A DNA stretch of 64,000 nucleotides from NCBI RefSeq assembly GCF_964340395.1, contig NC_135568.1, positions 9,720,776 to 9,784,775 on the forward strand, in the 5' to 3' direction. Of this stretch, positions 32,417 to 46,000 are shown in pieces; the first letter of the stretch is position 1, and the number at the start of each line of letters is the position of its first letter. The notes beneath the pieces are model-generated. The model was given only the letters and a program-made list of their open reading frames with translations. It ran no database searches and was not told the origin of the DNA. The DNA is from Glandiceps talaboti (Eukaryota > Hemichordata > Enteropneusta > Spengelidae). The translations under genes and the position numbers were made by a program.

Positions 32417-32765
32417 TATGTATGTATGTATGTATGTATGTATGTATGTATGTATGTAGGTAGGTAGGTAGGTAGGTAGGTAGGTAGGTAGGTACGTACG
32501 TACGTACGTACGTACGTACGTATGTATGTATGTATGTATGTATGTATGTTTGTGTATGTGTGTGTATGTATGTATGTATGTATGTATGTATGTATGTATG
32601 TATGTATGTATGTATGTATGTATGTATGTATGTATGTATGTATGTGTGTGTGTGTGTGTACGTACGTACGTACGTACGTACGTACGTACGTATGTATGTA
32701 TGTATGTATGTATGTATGTATGTATGTATGTATGTATGTACGTACGTACGTGTGTACGTACATCT
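32417..32765 (+). repeat. (TANG)n microsatellite with block switching
   Basis: TATG, then TAGG, TACG, TATG, TACG, TATG and TACG blocks; only the third base of the unit changes. Open frames here are artefacts. Confidence 0.98.
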
Positions 32766-33350
32766 AGGTAGGTATGTAGTTAGGTACTAGATAGGTAGGT
32801 ATGTCAGGGTTACGGATGTTAGAATACAAAATCAGATATAGTTGTTAAAATTATTATCACATTGAATGTTGGGTCCACTATCCTTTATGTGCGCCACTCA
32901 TTCTGTAATAAATGAGAACAAAAAAAGCAGCAAGCATTGTAGTAATCCTCTTATGACTGGTATATATAAACAAGCGTCAATCATATCTTTTTCATCAAAG
33001 GTAACCGTGTATAACCATGCATTGATTCGAAATTGTTGGCACGGCTGTCATTTTTCTTTATTAAACAGAATACCTTGGTTTACTTATTATATACGTATAG
33101 ATCTAGGCAACAGAAATCGTAATTTTCTATCCAACCTTGGGCTCTTCAGTGACATTGTATACCGTCATTTGACAGACCATTATGTTAAAGTGAGCAAACT
33201 TAACAACATCCATTTTATGAGAGTATGAATGTCTGCCATAAACATCGCTTGCTTTCAATTTCTATTATACCGTTATCTTTAGGAAAACCTATTAAAATCA
33301 TTTGGTATACATAATGAGATTTGAGTATACCCCGGATTATATACTAGGAA

Positions 33351-33573
<223 letters not shown>

Positions 33574-33743
33574 GATTACTCTGTTCTCTGCAATTTAGAC
33601 ATATTAATTGTTGGTGATAACAGCTAAAAAAAGACGCTACATTGATCTGTATAATGTGATTTGTCTCGTGGTTTGATACTGCTCATTTCATGTTCAATTG
33701 CTTTGTTTAATACATTAGTACTTAGGTGGGTTTTTTCTAACAT

Positions 33744-33749
33744 TTTATT
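33744..33749 (-). terminator. Possible polyadenylation signal for the GABA-B receptor gene
   Basis: AATAAA on the minus strand, about 265 bases after the stop codon at 34014. It is the nearest canonical signal I see. Confidence 0.35.
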
Positions 33750-34013
33750 TATAAACAAAAATATGAAATACATTGATTTATCATGATGCTTCTAGTGGTT
33801 ATATTTGTATACCTGCATAGCGACTTATCAAAACAAAAATATATGCATAGTAGGCCGTCTAATAGTATGTTAATATGATTTTGATAATACATTTTAAAAA
33901 CAAAGTCTTTGATAATCACAGACAAGTCTATGATAACAACGTAAAATATATTTACAACAGAATGAACTGTTTCGCGATAGCAACATCCCTCCCATATCAT
34001 CCGCTCTCAACTG

Positions 34014-34327
34014 TTACATTTGGTCTCTGACTGATGGCTGCATAACTGTAACCGTTGTTTCATCAAAATCGCTCTCCGACGAGTCTGATAAAATGTCAGT
34101 TTCCCGAAGTGTTCTTAAAAGAGGAATTAACTGTGCTAAAGAAACTTTATTTTCAATTAATGGTAATCCTAAGCAATTGTTATGATTTTCAATGCATTTG
34201 ACCGAGTCCTGTTTTGGTTCATTGTCTTTTGACGAGCTGACTGAGTTACTGACAACCTTCTGGGCTTTATCACTGGTCACTTCTAGTAATGGAACTCCAA
34301 TAAATACACCACCAAACGGTTGTGTGT
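34014..34327 (-). CDS. GABBR2: GABA-B receptor exon q: C-terminal tail and stop
   Basis: Acceptor ACTCGACAG fits phase 1. Encodes a 103-residue tail with [14 protein letters not shown], then a Ser/Asp-rich patch ([16 protein letters not shown]) and TAA. Not recognisably conserved, but it is an open, non-repetitive frame in phase. Confidence 0.7.
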
Positions 34328-37300
34328 CTGTCGAGTGAACAGAATGAGAATATAAATGAACATGGCATACGGGCATTTCTAGTCATTCCAGTCAGGACAG
34401 AATGACTCGTAATTTCTACTGAAGGAGAGATGCCCATAGGTCAAGGTCGAGGTCAAGTTTAAAGTCAACACATGTTCAAATGATCAAGGAAAATGAAAAT
34501 CAAAGTTCATTTAAATGTTTCCAAAAATCTATAGTCAAACTGCTCCGACCAGTAAGAAATGAACATATGTATTTTTGATATATCTTTACCTACCCGGCAA
34601 ACAATTTGGAAAATTGTCCTCCTTATCCACATTACCGTGATCTGGCTTCAATTTTTCCAGTAATGATGTAATCTCTCTGTCTTTCTAAAGGAAATAACAC
34701 AGGTGAAAATTTGATTACATTTTGGTAATCCATACCACCGGTTTCATGCTACAATTCACAAGCTCAATTTGATACAACCACACAGACACTAGTTAGTATG
34801 AAAATGCACCTGCTTTACACACTTTCAGAAAGCAAGATTGGGTGAATACAGTTTTTTTGCAAAAAATTGTTTCAATATGCCATGCCACTATACAAACATC
34901 AAATGCAGACTTCAGCATATTCAAGTTAGCGTCCGGTTGTCTGTATCTAGCTGCAGTACGTTTACACGGTTTATTTCATTTAGACAAAATGTAGCAAGAA
35001 ATTGTTTGATCTTAAAGTTATAACGTATATGCAGTTTTGTATTGGTTTATGTGTGGTTGTGTCAAATAGTGTCAGTGACGGCCTGTAACGAAGTACATTC
35101 AATGATATAACAGTGTATGGCTTCATGTATACAAATCTTAGTTTTTGCAAAGTACAGTCTTCGCAATATCATTGTTATAATTCAACGCTTGCCTCTGTTA
35201 CTTGATGAAGGCATCATTGAAAACGTGTGTAACAGGTATCAATGATATCTGTCTTTGGTACAGACATAATGTTACAAGGTATAAAGTACACAATTATAGT
35301 TTTATTTGGTGAGGACATTTTGTTTTGAAAGGGCGCCTCAGACATTGCGTTGGTTGTCTGAGAAAACACAAACTGTTTTTGATATTGAAAGTGTTATGTC
35401 TGGTACCCTTTATATATTATCACTTTTGTGAAACAATGTTACAGTTACACTCATATCATTACTACAGACTCATGAAAGCTCGCATATTTAAGCAACGTTT
35501 CAGAGGGGAAAGTCGACGATTGGTTCAATCATAATGACGTAACGTTGCTTAGACATTACAGTACTTTGTATAACATTCTAATCTTGGTTGTACTACGTGG
35601 AGACTCGCTCAAAGAGTCCACCCTAAACTAACATAACATAAGAAATGCGATATGTCTGAACTATGAGACTAACGTATGATTCCCGATGAACAGAACACCA
35701 GCTGCCTTACCTCTGTTAATATTCTGTGTAATTCAAGATTTTCGGCTTTTAGTTTGTGATATTTAACTGATATAATCGAATTGTTCACTGTCGACGATAT
35801 CTTGTAGCTTGCTTTACTAGTTGTACAGCGTATTTTCCTCTCTTCCCCGACTGGATCACGCTTTAATTGGTGTAACTGTAAAGTAGAAATAGTCAAAGAA
35901 GTGCCGCATTATCGTCTATGTATTTCAACCAGCGACAGGCAAGCTTTCCTTTGTTACAAACAAGGGAACGTGTGCCCTTGAGGGGAGCACTCCTCATCAG
36001 AGGGCGCCCTCTAAGGAATTAATTACGCAAGCTAAGGAGTCCACTTTCAAACTTTCGCCCTATAGTAGGAGTAAACGTGGGTGAATTGAAATCTTATTAA
36101 TTTGACATTAATGTGAAAGTTTAACCCACTAGGGTTGTTGTTTTTCGCAAACTCTAATCAGTACAGCGTTAGTGGTGTACATGTATCTACCTAAATCGAC
36201 CACGCCGTATTTTCTGGAGCTGATGTTGTCCGGCATGGCTTATACTTATAGGAAGACCGGCGCCAAACACAGACACTTGTTTTGTCTGTGTGCCAAAGTA
36301 GCGGGAAGACTAGTAGAAAACACCGATCAACGTCACTGTCCCAGTCAGATTCTGAAAACCTGTCAACGAATTCCTACGAGAATTTCAAGGACTCAGGAGG
36401 GAATTCCAAGCCCTTAGAGAACAGCTTGATCAGCAGAGTGACAGAGATTTTTCGCAGATGGTATACCCAATTCAGCGATGTCACAGCAAAGGGGAGATTT
36501 TTCACACCGCGTGCACCGTTAGTAATGCTCCCGCTCAGTCCGTAGACAAAATAAGACAAAGCAGCTGATCTTCAACTACAGCAAGAATTACTGGAACAAC
36601 AAAGACAGTATATACCAGACTTCAAGTCAGATCACCCGAAACCTGGTAAGTCCCGGGGTAAGTCTCAGCGTTTTCAAACTCGTATAGGTAAAACTACTAC
36701 TCAGGTCGCATGACACAATATGACCGCCCAACCTCGGCCCCATGGTACGAGGAAAGAAATCACGTACGACACCATGGCCCTTAACGAGTTCGTCGAAGGG
36801 TTCACTGCTATACTTCTCACAGGGAATATCGACAGTGAAGAAAAACAACTTCGCCTGCAACATTTAAATCAATGTTTTACAGCATTTTGAAACTACTGAG
36901 AATTGTATTACATTGTCAAGATCTGGTAAGAACAGTTTTATGGCCTCTTTACGTATTAGCTCACATTCACAGACACAATTAAAATTTTTTGGCATTTCAT
37001 GTACACGTAAAGAGGCCATAAAAATGTATTTATATAACCATGAAATGTAATACAAGTCTCTGGTACTTCCAACATGTTATGACAATTGTTGGATAAAATT
37101 GACATCTAATCAATATATATCTAATTATTGGCATTTTAACAATAGTGAATTACTGCATTGTTAGTTGTTTGATCAAACAAAATAAGCACAACTTTTATCA
37201 ATGAAATAACTTTACATTGTTTTTTCTACTTGAATAAAAATGGGGGACATCTAACATAGACCAAGTCCGTGTTTGCAAGTCAATAAAATGCAAAAAAAAC

Positions 37301-40300
37301 GTATACACAGTCCAGACTTGATGGCGAGCATGCAAAATTGCCCTGTCAGGTAGTCTAACACCTGAATAGACTTATGGAGAAAAGATGCATATATGTGTGT
37401 ACGTGTTTGTATACAATGCAGCAATTCCCAGCACAAGGCCTTGTATCACCTACCTTTGGTATAAACACAAGACACAGTGTTACAGTCGTACTAAAGAGTA
37501 TAAATACAGATATGATCCCAAATGAAGCATCAGGATTATTCGGAATAAAGAAGGACAAGGCAGCACCCACTGTACACATGACGACCACGTTGTACACACT
37601 CATACCAATGTATTTGCTGTCGTTGAGGGCGGGTATACTGACGTGACGTGTTTCCCAGGCCAGAAAACAACCAAACACCTGATTATTGAGAGAGGAGAAA
37701 TGAACACGTAAACATTCATATAATGCCACAATAATCTCTTTATTTAAAAAATGGGTCCTTCTTTACTCTCATCCTGATACCATTATCATTACATTTTTAA
37801 AGTTTTATTGGGTACTCTTTTGTCCATCCGACTTTATCATGTCCTCAATAAATGACGTAATTGTTTGTTGTTTTGCTGCTTTTTTTTTTTTTTTTTTTTT
37901 TTTGCTTTTGGTTCACTTTGCTTCGTCTCGTTTTGTTTCATTCTGTTCTGTTCTGTTCTGTTCTGTTCTATTCTGTTCTGTTCTGTTCTGTTTTCTTTAG
38001 TTCTAGTTTTGTTTAAAGCCAAACGAAAATGGCCAGGCATTATTCATTGCTTAGCTGCGTCAGGAAACATGGTAAAGAAGGAAAACAGAAAAATATGTGT
38101 AATTCCACCACCAAATAGTCTGTAAGATATACACCCTCACGCATCGGTCAACCCCTTTCAGAGCAGGACGGTGAGGGCGGAGTATCACAACGTGTCCTAC
38201 ACTAACCACCAAGAAAATCAAATAATCTAGAACACGCGCTCGCTACTCCTTGTGGTTAGACTTACCATAAGTACGCCTTTGTACACATATATCGCTGATA
38301 ACCATATTGTCATCTTGTTGCTTCTACAATATTGCATTATGGGAATGATAGTGATGTCTCTCCCCTCTGTGTCAGACTTCAAAGAGAATAAGAAAACCGT
38401 ATTTGATGACTATATCATATTAATGAAACTAGCATATTGGAAAAAATACAAAATTTACTGCCCTCAATATCTCTATATTGCTAAGTCAATTTATAAAGTC
38501 AGCATTCTAATTAATGAAAACCCACAAGCGTATATACCGAACAGAAAAAATATTAATATACGATAATTACACATCTTCGCTCCGATCATGGGTCAATATT
38601 TTCAATATCATGAATCGATCGAGCGTTATCAATTCCTCTTGAAAACGGAGCAGTCATGCAAAGACCAGTAATATACGACCACGCAGAGAACATCGACTAC
38701 GCACATATACAGCCCGTTTTCAAGTTACTGTTAAGCGGATATGTTTGATGCAACCACACACAAACTAATAAGAAACTGTGTGATCTACAGTACGATAGCA
38801 TGATCACAATTTCTTGCCACAGTGTGTTTAAATTAAGTAAACGATTTAAATATACTCAATGAGACGGAGACAGAAGGTCGACAACGTTTTGAGGTCTGCG
38901 TTTGATTCTGCATGCTACGTTATTTCATTTCATTTTATAGACAAAATGATGCAACAAATTGTATTCATACATCTTGCTATCTTAAAATGTAGCAAGTCCA
39001 GTTTCTTGTTGGTTTCTGCGTGGTTGTATCAAACAGAACTGTTGAGCGGTAACTTCAAATGGGCTTTAATATACTCAGAAAGCAGTATACAAATATATAG
39101 AAGCCGAATCATATTCGCTGTGTTTCTGAAAAGAAAAGTTTACCTGAAGAGGGCCATCTTCTTCTATTCTTTTCAGAGGATCACTTATACCCCACGAGAG
39201 AAGGATTAACAGGTCCACAAACACTAACGCACCAACAATTCCAAACAATTTACTATCTTTGATAATCTGAAAGATAAACATCGAAATTTTAGATCATAGA
39301 TTGCAATTATAGCGGTGGTGGCAGAAGAAGAACTACATCAAAAATAATGCAATGTTTATTTGAATTTTGCACTCTGATTTCTCTATAAAAAGGTATGACC
39401 TCAGTTATAAACTCTGCAATTCTAAATAAATCTTCGAAAATATGGTAGGAAAAAATCGCACTCCAGGAATCTGATGACGTCACTAAATTGTAATAATTAT
39501 ATCAATAATTATATGAGATTCTACTTGCCTTCTTTTTTAGTTTAATATCTGTAAATATACTGTATACCCGCCACGTTTTGGCAAACATCGCTCCATACGC
39601 AAGAGTAAACCCAAGGGCGAGTAACCAGGCCTGGAGCTGTAATAAATTATCAACATGACACAATTAAAATCACGGATCCTGAAACAAAACGTCGTCTGGT
39701 TCGACAAAAATCTCACTAACACTACTATGTTTTATCATCTTTTTCAGCAAATCTTAAAAATAGCCTGTGTGCTACACTTTATCGAATTCCTGGACAAATA
39801 TCTCCGAGTCGATAAATTTGTTTGAGCCAGACGATAAAATGTAGCAATGCTGATAACATTATTGTTGACCCAGACGATAACATTTAACAGTGTGAGTAAG
39901 TTTTTTTGTCGAGCCAGACGATGTGTTTTTCTTCTTCAGGTTTTGTGGCTTTAATTGTAAAATAATGTTACAGCAGCTTCACAATTAAACTATACTCAGG
40001 ATATGTTGTTTGCGATTAACTATTGCCATGTGAGCAGTATACAGCATGTTGTGAGCGTTAACAGGAGGAAAACGGTTTTTCCTAGATCATGTCAAAAGTG
40101 TTGTCTGCGCCAATAAGGCAAGGTTTCCGTAGTGTTGGATCCCCAGCTACATAGACGCTCGTGTGTGAAACAACGCACTTGTGTGCTTTAACCAAAACTG
40201 GATATCTCTCAATACCATGGCAATTTCTCACATGCCAGTTACAAATGCTTTACAGGTTAATATATAAAAACTTACAATGACAGTCACTGTAAAATGTGTA

Positions 40301-42980
40301 TCAAATGTTGACACATAGGTGAGCAGCTGACATGAGCGAACTGGTTAGTAAACTAATGGTCACTTGAAAATAGCTGTAAATACCGCCCTCTTTGGCATGC
40401 ATTCACTTCTGAATCATGTGTTCGTATACAGAGATCAGCTTGTGAAGCAACATATCACGATTGAAAATTTCCTAAATTTTACTCACTGTGCACACTGCAT
40501 CAAAGTTATTCTCCGACAGATGACGACCATCTAATCCAAGTGTAAATATCGAGAAGTAACACAAAATAGCACCTACTATGATCAGATTGTTTATGTAAGG
40601 GCTGGACATTTTCACATACCTGTTGAGAAAAGGTGTGTCGTCTCTTTAATAGAATATAAGTTATGTACTTGTACATGGAATGTTACAAAAATCTTAAAAA
40701 TACATTTATGAGGCTATGACTAATATCAAATAGGTCCTTCTATTTCATCAATTTATTCATTATATATTCATATTCATTTACTGTTACCGTAAGCCCCGTT
40801 TTCACTTATTAATCATTTATCCTGTACCGTGTTATCTAACAAATCTCCATTCTCAATTAATTCATTCATTCATTCATTTGCTAATTCCTTCCGTCATTCA
40901 TTCATTCATTCATTCATTCATTCATTCATTCATTCATTCATTCGTTCATTCATTCATTCATTCACACACTCACTCACTATAAACCCATTCTTTTACTCAC
41001 TAACCACTCGAGCACTTACCCATCCACCCACCTATTCACTCACTCACTCACTCACTCACTCACTCACTCACTCACTCACTCACTCACTCACTCACTCACT
41101 CACTCACTCACTCATTCATTCAATCATGATCATTCATTGAGTTATCTGTCTACCCATCTATCCATCAACCCAACCGTGTATTATTTATTTATTTAATTGT
41201 TTGTTTATTTGTTTGTTTACTTACCGATGATTTCTAAACCTCAGATTGAAAAATAGGAAAATTAAAGCCAGTATGATCCCCACACATCCAAGACTACATA
41301 CACCAATATACAATACTAAGGATACCACGTGACGAACCCGACGTATGATTGGACGATCCCTAGGAGGAGATCCACCTATGAAAAAGGTATCATTAACTAT
41401 CAAACATGCGGCAGGTATGAAGATGATTTTGTTGACTTTTTTATAATGTTATAATTTTTATCTAATGCTAGAAATTTATTTGGAAATGATATTCGTATTA
41501 CTGGACCGGATTCAGTCTCAATATTGGAATTTACACGAAAATAAGGGGGGGGGGGGTCGTTGTATGATATAATACTATTTTGGCTGGAAAAGCGCGATGT
41601 TGACGAAATCGGTAAAATGACAGTTCGACATTTTCCAACAAATGCAGATGACCAATACTTACTTTTCTCAGCATGTGTATGTAAAATGTATTCGTGCGTC
41701 ACATTTCACATCATCTGCGCGATACGGAAAGATAATTCAGTTTGACAAACTGACCTTTGTCATTTTTTAATTGTTCATGCGGGATCGTCTGCAGTCACTC
41801 GAGATCTCGTGCGATTTGCCGTGAGACGAACATTAGAGTTGCAAAACATACCTCGCCATAGAACCACGTCTTCGTTGAGATCTAGAACGCCATTATACGC
41901 GTGATATTCACCAATCTTAACTTGCTGTCCTCCTGTAATAGTCAAAAGACTAACATTTCAGTATATGTTTTTTTTGGCCTGCTCCATTCAAAATTTCTAC
42001 ACAATACTTGATTGATTTTCAAGACACGTTAATTGAGAAACTGGCGATAGCAATATTAGTAACATATGGCGTCATACTGAATCATCTAACAAATATGAAG
42101 TTCCCAATGAAAATGTCGGATGTAATAACAAACATCAATCGATCACATAGAAATTAATTTCACGATACCAGCACATACAGTTAATACATGTATATAGGAT
42201 ATTGCAACCAAGGACAATAACCCTATATAATACTGTAGGCGTCCTGCCTCAGGCACTGCTGATTCCTTTAAGCACCCATTCGTAGGCTAGGCCGGATTGT
42301 GATTACTTGTTGAGTGAGGGATACTGGTTCGTTCACATGCGTCATGAAAGATTTTGTGGTGAGTGTGATGTCATTTTCTGCAAGGGTTTCCCTGCAAGCC
42401 TTTGCAGAAATATATCTCCAAAAGGCAGAGCACAGGTATATGCAGCCGAGCTTCTTTACAGGATTGCAAAATTGAGGTGAATAAGTTACCAAAGTGTTAT
42501 TTTATATAACCTATTAAAATTATATGTAACTTGATAGCAGTTATATGCATATTTACTAAAACAATTGAAATAAAATAAGTTTGACAGGACTTTTCCATTA
42601 TTTCTTTCCGAAACGCTTACCACGTTAATTGATGTTGCAAGTTGTTCAATGTAGAACCCAACTTGCACGTCAAGAATATACTTTCAATTGCATACCTTGA
42701 TATTGGCCAAGTATAATTGTCCCAAGACGATCCCCATTATTGAATTTCAGCATACCCTGTCAAATAATAAGTAATGTTTAAGGAAACATTGTTATTTCAA
42801 ATTAATTGGTACTTGGCACTCAGATACGATAGAGAATATCACTGTACTGATTATCAGCGTTGATTAAGATTGTCATAGATTGCCGTTATAATGGAACTGG
42901 AAGTAGTTTTAGGTAGTCTCATCCTTTCCTTTAACCTTTTCCTCGCTCTCATCACGAAAACACACACACACACACACACA

Positions 42981-43047
<67 letters not shown>

Positions 43048-46000
43048 AACCTTACTAAGCTAACTAATGAACTAGCGATTGTGTTGCCATGACAATGTGT
43101 GATATTTGAAAATACAACTGGTAATCATTGGTAATCAAAATCTTACCGTTACTCCAGTAAATGCTGTCTCATTCATCGCTTCCATGAACAGATCAAAAAC
43201 CTCATGATCGTTATCATACTGAAATGCAGTCAGGGACGACGTGTTCCCCAGCTTGTGTAGGATTCTATCTAGGACTGTGGCTATCACCCACACACCGTCG
43301 TAGGCATAGCCATGCAACAAATGGTACACACCACCTCTCACCTTGTCGTACTGACGTTGGTACTCTATTGCACTCTGATGGAAAGAAAAGGGCGAGTTGC
43401 TATGATACAGCCCTGGCAAAGGCGATATGACAGGAGATTGATAGGAATAGAAGTCCAAGGAGAAGAATGAACATTGTTTGCATGACAACAAACATATCTA
43501 ATTTTTTCTCGGAATAGGCAAGTATTGGTGAAAATAAAGTGGTACAATTTAGCACATTTCTAAATTTCAATTATCACTTATTGTCAAGTACATTAAGAAC
43601 TTTCCAAGAACAGAACAGTAATTCATTAATTTCAGTTGTATCATTATTTGAAGGAAAAGAAGGCGATATAGCAGCGACATTACCGTCTCAATCCACATGG
43701 TGGCGCCTGTTAAAAATAATGGCACCAGTAATGCCGACCACTCGCTTGCTTACACTATGGCAGGTGTTTACTCGGGAGGAATGTAATCCGTTGCATTACC
43801 ATTTGGTGAAAAAAAATACTTTTCATACTTTTTAAAAATTTGCTCACCAATCCCGATATTGTTTTCTCTTCATTGGTGCTCAGAGGGAGTAAATCGGTTG
43901 CTATGTAACCTTCAGCAGCCTTATTCATTTCCTCTACCGTACATTCCACATCAGTTGTTGCCGAGCTGTTGAGCCATTCTTTCGTGTACCAGCCAGGCAG
44001 AATCCACACGTACTTGTCACCGAACAATCTTTCTCTATAAATCTTCAATGAGACAGACAACATTGTTGAAATATATTTTTCTCCTTTTTGAATTTTATAT
44101 ACAATTCCTCAACAATATGTCATACATTGTTCCATCGCCCTCACCAGAAAGTGTATTCTCTTTCTTTGTTACTTTCATTGAATGTGGCATGCTCTTCTTT
44201 GCACTTTCTGGTGAAATAGACTTCAATTTAAGTTCAAGTTAAATACCTTTTGGGATCCCCTCTTTGATGTACAATGTAAAACATACCGATAATGCATGCG
44301 TCAGTCACATGTCAAAGTCGAGTATAAAACGTTTTTCTATTCATTGATAGAAATTTACCCGTCCGTCAAACAGACCTAACATATGGGCAGGAAAACTTCA
44401 ATCTACATAACAATAACCCCATCATTAACAGTCAAATGCGAAAAGATATCACTCTATATATGAAATTGTATATTTGCAACATACCTGACAGAAAACCTTT
44501 TGTGCCATCTCCTTTTCAAAGTAACCCAGAATAATTCGGACTTTGGAATCCTACAGATGTTAAAAAAGAGTACAAATTAACCATAAGATATGTGTATGTC
44601 TGGCTGTCTGTCTATTTGCTGAATCTGTGACACCACCCACTATATTCTTACTAATGTCCATTGCGACAGGCTAATGTGGAGTCATGATAGTCAAATGGTA
44701 GTCAAAATGATAGTCAATGATAGTCAAATGATAGTCCAATGTAGACAGGCTAATATCCACCGAGTAGACAGGCTAACGCGGATTCCTGATAGTCAAATGG
44801 TTAGAATTGATCGGCTTTGAATCTGCAAGTTGCTGTTTGTTTCTAAATGATCGGCTTTGAATCTGCAGGTTGCTCTTTGTTTCTGAATGGCTAATGGCCT
44901 TGGGCAAGATTTGAATCGCGATTGTGCCCCGGTCAACCGAGCTGTATAATTGAGGACCTGGTAGGACAGAGGTTGGAATGAGAATACTTAAGTCCTTTGG
45001 TGTTATTGGTGCTTCAATGGATTGTATGTTCCCAAGAGAGTTGAGGAAGTATAGGAAGTATAAACAGCCGTTGTGTCACTGTATATATGTGCAGGCCAGG
45101 GGTAATAGTTGTAAATTGTTTTGAGCACAGTGTGGAGAATGCCGTATATAAAAACCTAACATTATTATTATTATGCATGATTCATCTTTTACATTTTGGA
45201 TTTGTGTGACATGTAATTACAATGATGGGGATGAGTACTGTGGGAGTCAAAATGTAATTGTCAATGAACTAAGACAAATGCATTTTGCATCTTCGCAACG
45301 CATATTTTTCATACAATATGGTAGTTTTAGCCATCGACGATCCTACTAAAAAAATTACCTTTATTGCTTGCAGAGCTGTTGTTGGATCATCATCAAATTC
45401 TGCCACTGTATCCACTCTGATGCCATTTGTATCCAAAACACTCGACATTTTATTTTGCGTCTGATAAAGAAATTATACGAGATTGTAGAACAAGCGTGTC
45501 AACCCCTTCCCCTCGCCTCGCCCCCCCCCCCCACACACACACACACTTAGTATGGGGTCTGAGAATTACTTGTGATTCCGACCAGGTAATTCTCCCTTTG
45601 CCCACATCCAAGGCATGGATCTCGCTACGTCTTCTGTCTGACGCCAAGGCCAAAAGGAAAACTGTCTTGAGGGTAATTGCCCTCAGTGAGGCTGATTACA
45701 ATGGCTCAAAAGGTGCCTCCCCAGTGTCCTCAAAACTAAGGCAAGGTTCCACTGAGGTACTGAGATGAACACTGACTATCAGAAATATAAGAAAATGGCC
45801 ATAACAATTTATTTCATGGGCTGCACCACTAAGCTTAACAACTAGATGTTTCATGCATTGTCACTTCGCCAAAAAGATATCAATGCAGTAACAGTAATCG
45901 ATTTGTTGTGGTCATGCAGGTATAAATGGTCGCGTTTTCCATGGCAATATATTCTAGAGCTGACAAAACAGCTGAATTACGGTGGATAAACAAAGAGTGA

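Noticed and set aside
32866-33228. 120-codon plus-strand frame
   Set aside because: No domain or signal recognised, and it lies between two microsatellites in a stretch without other exons.
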